A DNA stretch of 64,000 bases from Flagellimonas marinaquae (lineage in GTDB: Bacteria > Bacteroidota > Bacteroidia > Flavobacteriales > Flavobacteriaceae): positions 16,778-80,777 of the forward strand of contig NZ_RZMZ01000017.1 of the NCBI RefSeq assembly GCF_003992675.1, given 5' to 3'. Position numbers and translations under genes: made by a program. Of this stretch, positions 8,254 through 17,230 are shown one piece after another. The notes under the pieces were generated by a model. It saw only the letters and a list, made by a program, of their open reading frames with translations. It did no database searches and was not told the origin of the DNA. Each line of letters starts with the position of its first letter. Position 1 is the first letter of the stretch.

Positions 8254-8646
8254 GTGCAGCCAAAACCCCAACATAGGATCATCAAACAGATAACCATTTC
8301 CTTGTTGTTCATTGGTATGATGATGATCAGCAACCTACGGTTTTCGTCCATGTATGTCTACTATAGTTTGGATAGGGAAGGCTTCATAGAACAATTGTGC
8401 GAGAATAAAGATAGACCAGAGCTTAATTGTGATGGTAAATGTATGTTGGCCCAGATGCTCCGCGCACAGTCGGAAGATGATGAACCCATGCCCATCATCG
8501 GATGGGAGGAGGTTTTGGTATTTCTTGTGGATCTGCCCAACTACAGTATGAGTTTTGATGATAATCATGAAAGACATACAGTCCAGTATGTAGACCTATA
8601 CACCTATCACTACACCCCAAGGCTTATAAAGCCTCCAATGATTTAA
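8254..8646 (+). CDS. Small membrane-anchored protein with a Cx(13)CxGKC motif
   Basis: A GTG start opens a 130-residue protein. One hydrophobic segment lies at about residues 11-33, then a short extracytoplasmic region holds EQLCENKDRPELNCDGKCMLAQML. The three Cys (with CxGKC) are spaced like a metal-binding or disulfide motif. The C-terminus is rich in Tyr and His, with two Met. Small proteins with this Cys pattern often precede metal-related TonB receptors in Bacteroidota. Here it lies 63 bases upstream of an OprC-like copper receptor. A role in copper handling is inferred from that neighbour. No database family name is certain. Confidence 0.65.
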   Translation: MQPKPQHRIIKQITISLLFIGMMMISNLRFSSMYVYYSLDREGFIEQLCENKDRPELNCDGKCMLAQMLRAQSEDDEPMPIIGWEEVLVFLVDLPNYSMSFDDNHERHTVQYVDLYTYHYTPRLIKPPMI

Positions 8647-8709
8647 GATGCCCCCTAGAACCGGTAGTCAAACCCTGCCGAACATGTCAAATCTTAAATC
8701 AAATTCAAA

Positions 8710-10824
8710 ATGAATACAAGTACAATGGCAAAACTGTGTGTTTTGCTTTTTGGGACAGCTGTGTCCTATGCACAAGATTCCAACGCTCAAGATTCCCTCG
8801 AAAGAAAACCGGTACAACTGGACGAAGTGTTGGTGCAAGGAAAAAGAAAATCTGACCCTGTTTTTTCAGCCTTTAAGAGCGAACAGGAAAAAAAGATTGT
8901 CCAATCCAAAAATGTGGCCGACCTTTTTAAGGATATCAATGGTTTTAACCTTATCAAACGTGGCAATTATGCCATGGACCCTTCCTTTAGGGCGACCCAA
9001 TACGAGCAGTTGAACGTGCAGTTCAATGGTGGGACCAAGGTGATGCACGCTTGCCCCAACCGAATGGACCCTATAACCACACACGTCATACCGGAAGAAA
9101 TTGAACGTGTGGAAGTGGTAAAGGGCCCCTATACCTTTAGGTATGGCCCCACCTTTGGAGGTATCGTGAATCTGGTCACGCAAGAAGTCGAGAAACAGGA
9201 AAAAGGATACCATGGCAAGGTAAACTTTGGCGGTGAGAACAACGGTAACGCCATAACCAGTTTTGCCAATGTTAAATTTGTGGGTGAGCAGTTCGATGCC
9301 AACCTCAATTTTGGGCTACGTGATTTTGGAAACTATGTGGATGGTGATGGGAACGAAATACCATCTTCCTTTAAAAGTACGGATTACGGGGTTCAGGTTG
9401 GATATAATCCCACCAATAACCAAAGGATCCAGTTGGGATTCCGGCAGTCGTTCGGAAGGGATGTATTGCACGCAGGATTGCCCATGGATACGGAAATTGA
9501 TGATAGTAATGTCCTTTCTTTGGATTATAAGTGGGACAATATTTCCGATGGATTGCGAACACTGAGTGCCAAGGTGTACCGTTCCAGGGTCGACCACGTG
9601 ATGACCAACGAGTTGCGTCCAAGCTTTATGATGACCGAGGCGGTTTCCGAAGTGGATGCGACCACAGTGGGTGGAAGGATGGAATTGGAATGGAGACCCG
9701 CTGAGGATTTTAAATTGTATACCGGGATTGATGCCTTTTCGGTTGGAAGAACAGGGAACAGGACCCGTTTGGTAAAAATGAACATGATGACGGGGAACCC
9801 GCTTCCTATGCCCATGGAATTTGTGGATGAGGTATGGCAGGATTCCCAAATCGACGATTATGGAGCGTTTGTGGAGGGCAAGTATCCTTTGAGTCAAAAG
9901 TTGTTGTTGAATGTGGGGGCCAGATACGACATGGTCCGTTCCCGAACCGATGCTCCATCGGACGATTTTGTGGCCGAATACCCCAATTTGGACACCCGTA
10001 CCGAGCATAATATTAGCACCACTGCTTCGGTAAAGTACATGGCTTCATCGCATTTACTGTTTGAATTGGCTTACGGTAGGGGCGTACGTTCCGCCAATAT
10101 GATTGAGCGTTTTATCAACCATTTTACCGTGGGGCAGGACCCTTACGAGTATGTGGGCAACCCCTTCTTGGATGCTGAGGTGAACAATCAGTTTGAATTG
10201 GGCGTGAAGGGCAATACGGATTTTGAGGGCTATGCACTTAATCGATTGGATTTCGGGGCGTCCGTTTATTACTCGGATTATGGAAACTACATCGTAGCGG
10301 TTATCGATCCCGAATTGGACAAAAAATATATGCCCATGGCAGAACCCACCGAGGTAAAAAGGTTCACCAATTTGGACAGTGCCTATAAAACCGGATTTGA
10401 ACTTTTTGCCGAACTGTCGTTTTTGGAGGATTTCGCCTTTAAAACGGAATTGGCCTACGTATATGCCAAAAATCAAGATCTGAACGAATCCCTGCCTTTG
10501 ACCCCACCTTTGGTGACCCGTTTCAACTTTGATTTTGAAAAAGAGAAAGTTTGGGCCAAGGCTACCTATACGCTCACTTCGGAACAGTCGGACATTGCGT
10601 TTTCCTTTGGGGAACGGGTAACTGATGGATACGGAGTCCTAGATTTACGTTTTGGAGCAAAACCTTTTGAACATCTGACTGTGGGAGTTGCTGCATCCAA
10701 CGTTTTTGATACAACCTATAACAACCACTTGAATTTTTCATTCGTGAACCAAGCGGATTTTGGCCGAGTACCTATCAATGATCCGGGAAGAAATCTTTCT
10801 GCCTTTATTCAATATAGTTTTTAG
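8710..10824 (+). CDS. TonB-dependent copper receptor, OprC/NosA-like
   Basis: The 704-residue outer membrane receptor has a signal peptide (cleaved near SYAQ), a TonB-box-like region (VQLDEVLVQG), a plug domain and a 22-strand barrel ending in Phe (SAFIQYSF). The plug contains GTKVMHACPNRMDP, the signature of copper receptors. Cys115 and Met119 form a CxxxM motif, and His296-Val-Met298 supplies HxM 181 residues later. In P. aeruginosa OprC the copper site is CxxxM-HxM with nearly the same separation. It should import copper across the outer membrane. A terminator follows directly. Confidence 0.85.
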   Translation: MNTSTMAKLCVLLFGTAVSYAQDSNAQDSLERKPVQLDEVLVQGKRKSDPVFSAFKSEQEKKIVQSKNVADLFKDINGFNLIKRGNYAMDPSFRATQYEQLNVQFNGGTKVMHACPNRMDPITTHVIPEEIERVEVVKGPYTFRYGPTFGGIVNLVTQEVEKQEKGYHGKVNFGGENNGNAITSFANVKFVGEQFDANLNFGLRDFGNYVDGDGNEIPSSFKSTDYGVQVGYNPTNNQRIQLGFRQSFGRDVLHAGLPMDTEIDDSNVLSLDYKWDNISDGLRTLSAKVYRSRVDHVMTNELRPSFMMTEAVSEVDATTVGGRMELEWRPAEDFKLYTGIDAFSVGRTGNRTRLVKMNMMTGNPLPMPMEFVDEVWQDSQIDDYGAFVEGKYPLSQKLLLNVGARYDMVRSRTDAPSDDFVAEYPNLDTRTEHNISTTASVKYMASSHLLFELAYGRGVRSANMIERFINHFTVGQDPYEYVGNPFLDAEVNNQFELGVKGNTDFEGYALNRLDFGASVYYSDYGNYIVAVIDPELDKKYMPMAEPTEVKRFTNLDSAYKTGFELFAELSFLEDFAFKTELAYVYAKNQDLNESLPLTPPLVTRFNFDFEKEKVWAKATYTLTSEQSDIAFSFGERVTDGYGVLDLRFGAKPFEHLTVGVAASNVFDTTYNNHLNFSFVNQADFGRVPINDPGRNLSAFIQYSF

Positions 10825-10838
10825 ATGTTCCCAAAATT

Positions 10839-10869
10839 AAAAAAGGCGCTCCAATCGAGCGCCTTTTTT
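10839..10869. terminator. Bidirectional terminator between copper receptor and M16 peptidase
   Basis: GGCGCTC (10845-10851) pairs with GAGCGCC (10857-10863), with A-run and T-run flanks that extend the stem. It serves both convergent genes. Confidence 0.9.
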
Positions 10870-10890
10870 GTTATAGACAGTATATATGTC

Positions 10891-12963
10891 TTATTTGAAA
10901 TCTGTGGCGTCCACACCCTCGTTTACTTTGATTTCCTTAACGAGGAACTCAAAGTTTTGTGGTCCCATGCTTTGCATTAGCTTAAATGGAAACTTGATTC
11001 CGGAAACTTCTTGGTAGTCACCATATCCCATTGTGCTGGTCATTTGTTGGCCTTGCATCTCTTGGGTATTGATCTCTTGAACTTTAAGGCCGGTCTCTAC
11101 ATCATAAAAGGCCGTTTTGTTGTCACTGATTTTCAATTTGTACGCCTTTTTGTCGCCCACAGGCTCTATCCCTTCCAAGGAAACATCGCCTGCAGCCAAA
11201 TAGTTCAGTTCAGGGAACGCAGCTGATTCTTCCTTGATTTTGGAAATCTCCTCTGGGGAAAGATCCTTGCGTTGACCTTGCACTACCATATAACCACTAT
11301 CGCCATCCAAAACTTGTTTTTGCATGGAATTTCCTTGCACTTTCACATTTTGCATGAATTGGTCTTGTGCTGTTTTCTTCATCTCCAGTTCCAGTTTCAT
11401 GCCCTGCATCTCAGCTTCGGCCACCATGGAGTAGGATTCTACGCCTTCGAGCTTGGATTTGCCTCCGATTGCTTCGATGTAGTTTTCGAGTACTGTTTCG
11501 GCATCCATTCCTTCGGGAACTGCAGCATTGTAATCGGGCTTTTCTGTCCTGTTTGCATATTTATCAAAATACAACACGGGAACGTCTTTGCCCTTAAAGG
11601 TCACTTTCTCCAAGTTTTCCAGTACATCGCTTCCTTTTCCTGTGACCACTACCCTGGAGTTGGTAGTGGAGAAGTGCTTCTGGGCGGCTTTTAGCACATC
11701 CTCTTTGGTTATGGCATCCAATCGTTCCAAATAGGTTTCGTAAAAATCCTTTGGAAGGTCCTCGGTTTCGATATTCAAGGCGTATTCCGCCACAGTTTCG
11801 GGTTTTTCAAGTGCCATGACAAAGCTTCCGGCATATTTCGCCTTGGCATTGGCCAATTCCTCATCCGATACCGGTTCGGTAGTAATTTTGTCGATTTCCT
11901 TTAAAATCTCCACTACAGAGCTATCGGTAACCGCATTCCGGACCTGTGCATAGGCATTAAAGCGCATGGGGCTATATTTGTTCGCTCTGATACCGGAGTA
12001 GGAACCATAGGTATATCCTTTGTCCTCACGCAGGTTTTTGAACAATCGGGCCTGTCCGCCACCACCCAAAATGCGGTTGGCCAACAACGCATCCAGATAA
12101 TCCTCGTCCTTCATTTTCAAATCGGTGATGTTCTGCACGGCCACTTCGGATTGCACCGCATTGGGCATATCCACAAAATTGATCTGGGTGTACTGCACAT
12201 CTTTGGGGTCGGAATAGGTAAAAGATGGCGGTGCTGCTTTGGACCATGGGGTAAATGCCTTGGTCACCAGTTCCTTTACGTTTTCGAATTCAACATCCCC
12301 GATGACCACCAAATAGGCATTGGCGGGTACAAAATAGGAGCGGTAAAATTGCTCAACATCGGCTAGGGTAACATTGTTCACCGTTTCTTCGGTCATAAAT
12401 TCACCAAAAGGATGATTTTTTCCGTAGGCAAGGGCCAATTGCACACGGTCGGCCACGGCAGAAACATCTTTTTCTTGGGATTTGATTCCTGTGATGATCT
12501 TTTCCTTTTCTTTATCGAACTCCTCTGGAAGAAAGTTTGGGTTTAGGGCCGCATCTGCCATCAGTTCCAATATTCTTGGAAAATATTTGGACAACGAACT
12601 GGCAAAGGCACTTTGATCACCTATAAAAATGGTGGCTCCCAAGAAATCCACTTCCTCGTAAAATTCATCTTTCGGGATGTTCGTGGACCCTTTTCCCATC
12701 ATGCTTGCCGTAAGGGCGGAAAGGCCTGCTTTGTCACCTTCCATAATGGGAGGGTTGTCAATGGAGAGTTGGATCCGGACCCTTGGCAATTTATGGTTTT
12801 CCACCACCAATACTTTTAGACCGTTCTTCAATTCAAAACGGGTAGGTTCCTTTAGATTGATTTTGGGAGCTGGTCCTGGTTTGGGCTGTGTGCTCCTGTC
12901 TATTTGTGCGTATGATGCTGTCATGAATAGGGACAGCACGGTCAAAACTAAATACTTTTTCAT
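10891..12963 (-). CDS. M16 peptidase-like protein without zinc site, fused to a LolA-like domain
   Basis: About 690 residues: signal peptide, two M16 (insulinase-like) domains to about residue 465, then a linker and a further 200-residue domain. The N-terminal M16 domain lacks the HxxEH zinc motif. The second M16 domain keeps GGGGQARLFKNLREDKGYTYGSYSG, the Arg/Tyr-bearing element of the non-catalytic partner in two-subunit M16B peptidases. The final domain (VLENYIEAIGGKSKLEGVESYSM through GIKFPFKLMQSM) looks like the beta-sheet fold of LolA/outer membrane lipoprotein-sorting proteins. The active partner is the gene immediately upstream. The start is placed at 12963 (MKKYLVLTVL); an ATG at 12975 would overlap the preceding gene by 11 bases. 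Confidence 0.85.
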   Translation of the reverse strand: MKKYLVLTVLSLFMTASYAQIDRSTQPKPGPAPKINLKEPTRFELKNGLKVLVVENHKLPRVRIQLSIDNPPIMEGDKAGLSALTASMMGKGSTNIPKDEFYEEVDFLGATIFIGDQSAFASSLSKYFPRILELMADAALNPNFLPEEFDKEKEKIITGIKSQEKDVSAVADRVQLALAYGKNHPFGEFMTEETVNNVTLADVEQFYRSYFVPANAYLVVIGDVEFENVKELVTKAFTPWSKAAPPSFTYSDPKDVQYTQINFVDMPNAVQSEVAVQNITDLKMKDEDYLDALLANRILGGGGQARLFKNLREDKGYTYGSYSGIRANKYSPMRFNAYAQVRNAVTDSSVVEILKEIDKITTEPVSDEELANAKAKYAGSFVMALEKPETVAEYALNIETEDLPKDFYETYLERLDAITKEDVLKAAQKHFSTTNSRVVVTGKGSDVLENLEKVTFKGKDVPVLYFDKYANRTEKPDYNAAVPEGMDAETVLENYIEAIGGKSKLEGVESYSMVAEAEMQGMKLELEMKKTAQDQFMQNVKVQGNSMQKQVLDGDSGYMVVQGQRKDLSPEEISKIKEESAAFPELNYLAAGDVSLEGIEPVGDKKAYKLKISDNKTAFYDVETGLKVQEINTQEMQGQQMTSTMGYGDYQEVSGIKFPFKLMQSMGPQNFEFLVKEIKVNEGVDATDFK

Positions 12964-12964
12964 C

Positions 12965-14287
12965 TTAATTAGCATCTTTTTGTTCTGGTAAATACTCCAG
13001 CTCCAAGCGTTGGTTCACCTTCAAATATTTTTTGGCCACTTCCATGATTTCCTCACGGGTAATGGAGCGGTAAATGTCAATTTCTGTGTTGATGAGGTTG
13101 GTGTCGTCCTTGAGCATATAGTTTTCGGCCAAGGAGTTGGCAATGCCCTCAACACTGCTGTTGGCATTTACAAATTGGTTCTCGAATTTGTTTTGGAGCT
13201 TTTGGTAATCCTTTTCGGAAATGAGTTCCATTTGAAGCTTTAGGATTTCCTCATCGATTTCCTTTTTGATGTCCTGAATGGAATTGTCGCCCACGGGAAG
13301 CCCTCCAACAATGTAAGAGCTATAATCTTCGGCATCTACAGGCACGGATAGTATTTGCAGTGCCATTTTTTTCTCATCCACTAGCTTCTTGTACAATTTG
13401 GAGCTTTCACCATCGCTCAAATAGGTAGAGATCATATTGATCACATAGGCGTCGCGTTGACCTTGTCCCGGTGTCCGGTAAGCCAGTATAATCGCCGGAA
13501 TTTGGATATTGGGGTCGTAATATTTGGCAAATTTTGTTGTGGTGATGGGTTCCTCCTTTATGTTGGGACGTTGTATTTCAGCACCTCTTGGAATAGGGCC
13601 AAAATAATCTTGGATCATTTTTTTGGTCTTTTCGGTATCAAAATCCCCAGCTATAACCAAAACGGCATTGTTGGGCACGTAATAGGTCTTGTTGAATTTC
13701 TTAAAATCATCCAAAGTGGCACTGGCCAAATGGTCCAACGAACCAATGACCCCCCATCGGTATGGATGTTCGGTGTATAGATTTTTCAGAATTTGCTCAA
13801 AAAAAGCGCCATAAGGTGCATTGTCCGTTCTGAGCCTTCTTTCTTCCTGTACCACTTCTTTTTGGGTGTCGACCCCAACTTGGCCAATAATGGGATGCAG
13901 CATTCGCTCCGACTCCAGCCAAAGGCCCACTTCCAAACTATTGGAAGGGAAAACCTCATAATAGTAAGTTCGGTCCAAAAATGTATTGGCGTTACCTCGT
14001 CCACCGTTTGCGGCGACAATTTGATCCCATTCCCCACGTTCGATGTTCTTGGTGCCCTCGAACAATAAATGCTCAAAAAAGTGGGCAAAACCTGTTTTGT
14101 TGGGATCTTCATCTTTGGATCCCACATGGTACATTACCGATGTGGTCACTACTGGGGCACCATTGTCCTGATGTAGGATAACGTGAAGCCCATTGTCCAG
14201 GTCATACTCTTCAAAAACGACTTCCTGTGCAGAAAGCGTGGTCGCTCCAAAGATCATGAGCCATGCAGAAAACAAATGTTTTTTCAT
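12965..14287 (-). CDS. M16 family zinc metallopeptidase, catalytic subunit
   Basis: The 440-residue periplasmic protein has a signal peptide (cleaved near LSAQ) and the inverted zinc motif H69-F-F-E72-H73 in TGFAHFFEHLLFEGTKN. The third ligand is a Glu about 76 residues later in KEVVQEERRLR. The C-terminal M16 domain lacks the glycine-rich Arg/Tyr stretch seen in its neighbour. Active and inactive M16 proteins encoded together usually form a heterodimeric peptidase that degrades short peptides. The two genes abut and must be co-transcribed. Confidence 0.9.
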   Translation of the reverse strand: MKKHLFSAWLMIFGATTLSAQEVVFEEYDLDNGLHVILHQDNGAPVVTTSVMYHVGSKDEDPNKTGFAHFFEHLLFEGTKNIERGEWDQIVAANGGRGNANTFLDRTYYYEVFPSNSLEVGLWLESERMLHPIIGQVGVDTQKEVVQEERRLRTDNAPYGAFFEQILKNLYTEHPYRWGVIGSLDHLASATLDDFKKFNKTYYVPNNAVLVIAGDFDTEKTKKMIQDYFGPIPRGAEIQRPNIKEEPITTTKFAKYYDPNIQIPAIILAYRTPGQGQRDAYVINMISTYLSDGESSKLYKKLVDEKKMALQILSVPVDAEDYSSYIVGGLPVGDNSIQDIKKEIDEEILKLQMELISEKDYQKLQNKFENQFVNANSSVEGIANSLAENYMLKDDTNLINTEIDIYRSITREEIMEVAKKYLKVNQRLELEYLPEQKDAN

Positions 14288-14470
14288 TGTAATAGTCAGT
14301 ATTTAAAAATTGATGTTGCTAGGAGGTTGGTATCGATTTCTTCTTCGATGTTACGCAAAATATAAAATTTTTATTGGCGGAGGAGCAGTTTTATAAAAGT
14401 CTTTAGATTTAAAATTTAGCATAATTGATAAACATTCAGTAAATTATACAGTGAATCCAAAAACAATACT

Positions 14471-14926
14471 ATGAAAAACATTACCCTACCAATCCGTTTC
14501 GGAATAGTCACCAGTGCGGTGCTCATCGCCTATTTTTTGATTTTGGCGCTTATGGGCAAGCACACGAACGTCTTTTTTAGTCTGTTCAATGGGGTGATTA
14601 CGGGTTTTGGGATTTATGAAACCATTAAATACACCAAACTGCGAAAAGGGAAAAGCTTCAGTTATGGAAGTGGTTTTACCGCAGGAATTACAACGGGTTT
14701 TGTGGCCACATTGCTGTTCACTATTTTCTTTGCATTTTACGCTACGGAACTGGACAGTGCTTTTTTAGGGGAACTCTCTACCGCATGGTCCGGTGATTAC
14801 AAGAACTTTGAGGGCATCGTATTTTTTACCGTTGCCATTATGGGGTTTGCCACAACATTGGTTTTGACGCTTTCCTTTATGCAATTGTTCAAAACCAGCA
14901 ATAACTCCAAAAAAATAATGGGTTAA
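14471..14926 (+). CDS. DUF4199-like integral membrane protein
   Basis: The 151-residue protein has four predicted membrane helices (about residues 8-28, 33-50, 73-95 and 117-140). A basic loop (KYTKLRKGKSFSYGSGF) after helix 2 and an Asn/Lys-rich tail complete it. Length, topology and the F-x-Y-G-x-G-F motif fit the DUF4199 family, which is common in Bacteroidota and has no known function. It precedes the rplU promoter. Confidence 0.7.
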   Translation: MKNITLPIRFGIVTSAVLIAYFLILALMGKHTNVFFSLFNGVITGFGIYETIKYTKLRKGKSFSYGSGFTAGITTGFVATLLFTIFFAFYATELDSAFLGELSTAWSGDYKNFEGIVFFTVAIMGFATTLVLTLSFMQLFKTSNNSKKIMG

Positions 14927-14940
14927 ATCAAATAGAATAC

Positions 14941-14970
14941 TTGTAGATTAAGGATTTAGCAGTATATTTG
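14941..14970 (+). promoter_or_regulatory. rplU-rpmA promoter
   Basis: TTG (14941-14943), 19-base spacer, TATATTTG (14963-14970), then CAC: a near-perfect Bacteroidota housekeeping promoter, as expected for a ribosomal protein operon. Confidence 0.8.
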
Positions 14971-15021
14971 CACCCGCTAATTTTGACAAAGCGAAAGAAT
15001 TTTTAATCTAATTAACGTATT

Positions 15022-15558
15022 ATGTACGCAATTGTAGAGATGGCAGGGCAGCAATTTAAAGTTGCAAAAGACCAGAAAGTGTACGTTCATCGTTTGCAAG
15101 AGGAAGAAGGTGGCAAGGTCACTTTTGACAAGGTACTTCTTTTGGAAGACGGTGGTAACGTAACCATTGGCGCCCCGGTCATAGAAGGTGCGGCTGTTGA
15201 GGCCAAAGTAGTAAAGCATCTTAAGGGAGATAAGGTAATCGTCTTTAAAAAGAAAAGACGTAAGGGTTACCAAAAGAAAAACGGTCACAGACAATATTTG
15301 ACTGAAATCGTTGTGGAAAGTATTGTAGCGAAAGGCGCCAAGAAAGCGGCTCCTGCCAAAGCTAAAGCTGAAGCAAAACCAGCTGCAGAACCCAAAGCAG
15401 AGAAAAAAGCGGAAGCCCCAAAGAAAGAAGCTCCTAAGGCGACTGAGGATTTAGGTTCCAAAACGGTTGCTGAATTGAAGGAAATGGCAAAAGCCAAAGA
15501 AATCAGCGGGTACTCTTCCATGAAGAAAGCTGAGTTGATCGAAGCGTTAAGTAAATAA
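15022..15558 (+). CDS. rplU: 50S ribosomal protein L21 with C-terminal Rho_N-like extension
   Basis: Residues 1-103 are a complete bL21 (MYAIVEMAGQQFKVAKDQKVYVHRL through KRRKGYQKKNGHRQYLTEIVVESI). A low-complexity Ala/Lys/Pro/Glu linker follows (about 107-142). The last 36 residues, TVAELKEMAKAKEISGYSSMKKAELIEAL, have the helix-turn-helix look of the Rho N-terminal/SAP-like motif, which binds nucleic acid in other proteins. Most bacteria have a bL21 of about 103 residues with no such tail. The protein binds 23S rRNA near domain VI. It is followed 24 bases later by rpmA, the usual pair. Confidence 0.95.
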   Translation: MYAIVEMAGQQFKVAKDQKVYVHRLQEEEGGKVTFDKVLLLEDGGNVTIGAPVIEGAAVEAKVVKHLKGDKVIVFKKKRRKGYQKKNGHRQYLTEIVVESIVAKGAKKAAPAKAKAEAKPAAEPKAEKKAEAPKKEAPKATEDLGSKTVAELKEMAKAKEISGYSSMKKAELIEALSK

Positions 15559-15582
15559 GACAAGAACTAAAATTTATATATC

Positions 15583-15843
15583 ATGGCTCACAAGAAAGGT
15601 GTAGGTAGTTCAAAAAACGGTAGAGAATCAGAATCGAAACGCTTGGGCGTTAAGATATTTGGTGGTCAGGCAGCTGTTGCCGGTAACATCATTGTAAGAC
15701 AACGTGGTACCAAGCACAACCCTGGCGAAAATGTATACGCAGGAAAAGACCATACCTTGCATGCCAAGGTAGATGGTGTTGTGAAGTTTGAGAAAAAAGC
15801 TGGTGGAAAATCATTTGTATCCATCGAGCCGTTCCAAGCATAA
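15583..15843 (+). CDS. rpmA: 50S ribosomal protein L27
   Basis: The 86-residue protein begins [24 protein letters not shown], the conserved N-terminal tail that reaches the peptidyl transferase centre. [25 protein letters not shown] follows. The N-terminus is the direct form (no cleaved prefix as in Firmicutes). A strong terminator closes the operon. Confidence 0.97.
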   Translation: MAHKKGVGSSKNGRESESKRLGVKIFGGQAAVAGNIIVRQRGTKHNPGENVYAGKDHTLHAKVDGVVKFEKKAGGKSFVSIEPFQA

Positions 15844-15869
15844 TCAATCACAACAGAATTGATACAAAG

Positions 15870-15893
15870 GCCCCGCAAACGCGGGGCTTTTTT
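15870..15893 (+). terminator. rplU-rpmA terminator
   Basis: GCCCCGC (15870-15876) pairs with GCGGGGC (15881-15887), loop AAAC, then seven T. Confidence 0.95.
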
Positions 15894-15961
15894 ATTTTAT
15901 CAAGGTTGATGGAAAGAAAGGTTTTCTGTTTTATTACATGATTTAGTATATAGGATTAAAT

Positions 15962-17074
15962 CTAAAAGCTAAGTTTTCGTTTTCGGGCGGTAATCTGCCA
16001 AGTATCTACTTTTTTTCCGTTTTCGATAACGGAAACTTCATCATGGAGATTGATGGTGGGGCAAATATGATAGGGAATGCCATAGAGGACATCGCCAACC
16101 CTGTATTTGTCCCACTCCTTTACTTTAATAACTCCGTGTTCTTCACTTTGTGAAAGCAGTTCATACCCATCAATATTCAAAAATTTGACCCGCTTATCAA
16201 TCGGGTTTTCAGCTGCGACCGATTTATGACCAAGATCTACTGTGATGATGCCCTCTGTGGGTTTTGAAATGATTCGGGTGATCAAAAGCGCAGCATGTTT
16301 AAAGTCCTGTTCCGTTAGTTTCTCGCCGTATCCCCAATCCCACAACACACAGGTGCCCGGGCTGGTAATCCGTTTTTCCTGAAGTAGATGTGAGGTAAAC
16401 GAGGGCGTTCCCCCACAGATAAGCTGGGCTTTGGGATAATCTATTCGGAGCGCATCAAAATAGGTTTCCACATCCTGTACCCCTTTTTCTATCTGTTGGT
16501 TGCGTAACTCAAAATCGGGGTCCCGTAAATGGCCATCGTAGGCATGAAGTCCACTCAAGACTAAGGATTTACAGATTTTTAAATAGGCAATCAGTTCATC
16601 CAGTCGAGGGCCTATTTCAATACCTGAACGGTTCATGCCGTTGTTGATGTCGATATAAGTATGGACTTTCAGTCCCTTTTCCTCAGCTTTTTGATTGAGT
16701 TCCTCGGCGCTGTCCACATTGTCCAGAAGGGCGGAAAACTCGGTATTGGGGTAATGCGGTATCATCTCCAATAAACGGTCCACTTTGGGCCCAACCAATT
16801 GATGGGCAATCAACACAGCGGTGGCACCGGCCTCGGCGGCAATCTCTGCTTCGGCAATGGTAGAGGCCTTAAATCTTTGAATTCCTGATTTCAACATCAG
16901 CTGCATCACTTTGGGCATTTTATTGGTCTTGATATGAGGCATCAACCTGTCGGTTTGACCATCTACCAAAGAAACCATCTTACCGATGTTGTATTCCAAG
17001 TGCTCCTTGTACAATGCTATGGAAGGGGAATCCACAGTTTCTATATTTTCAATATGGTACCACGTATTGTCCAT
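15962..17074 (-). CDS. D-threonine aldolase-like PLP enzyme (alanine racemase-type fold)
   Basis: The N-terminal TIM barrel binds PLP through the Lys in PHIKTNKMPKVMQLML (about residue 49). The barrel carries HTYIDINNGMNRSG and LHAYDGHLRD. The C-terminal beta domain has the divalent-metal site H-x-C in YGIPYHICPTINLHDEV, typical of D-threonine aldolases and D-serine dehydratase-like enzymes. It probably splits or dehydrates a D-beta-hydroxy amino acid in the cytoplasm. The start is placed at MDNTWYHIENIETVDSP (17074), which matches the family; an in-frame ATG at 17107 adds 11 residues. It stands alone. Confidence 0.82.
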   Translation of the reverse strand: MDNTWYHIENIETVDSPSIALYKEHLEYNIGKMVSLVDGQTDRLMPHIKTNKMPKVMQLMLKSGIQRFKASTIAEAEIAAEAGATAVLIAHQLVGPKVDRLLEMIPHYPNTEFSALLDNVDSAEELNQKAEEKGLKVHTYIDINNGMNRSGIEIGPRLDELIAYLKICKSLVLSGLHAYDGHLRDPDFELRNQQIEKGVQDVETYFDALRIDYPKAQLICGGTPSFTSHLLQEKRITSPGTCVLWDWGYGEKLTEQDFKHAALLITRIISKPTEGIITVDLGHKSVAAENPIDKRVKFLNIDGYELLSQSEEHGVIKVKEWDKYRVGDVLYGIPYHICPTINLHDEVSVIENGKKVDTWQITARKRKLSF

Positions 17075-17230
17075 CACTTTGTCTTTTTGAATACATAAAG
17101 GTAACAATCCCGATCCGATGTATGGATATGGTAATTGCCGCTGTCAAGAAATCGGGGTGCTAAATAAGCGTGAAGACTTTCCATCAAAATCTTTTGTACC
17201 TTAACTACCATTAACTATAAAACCTATATC

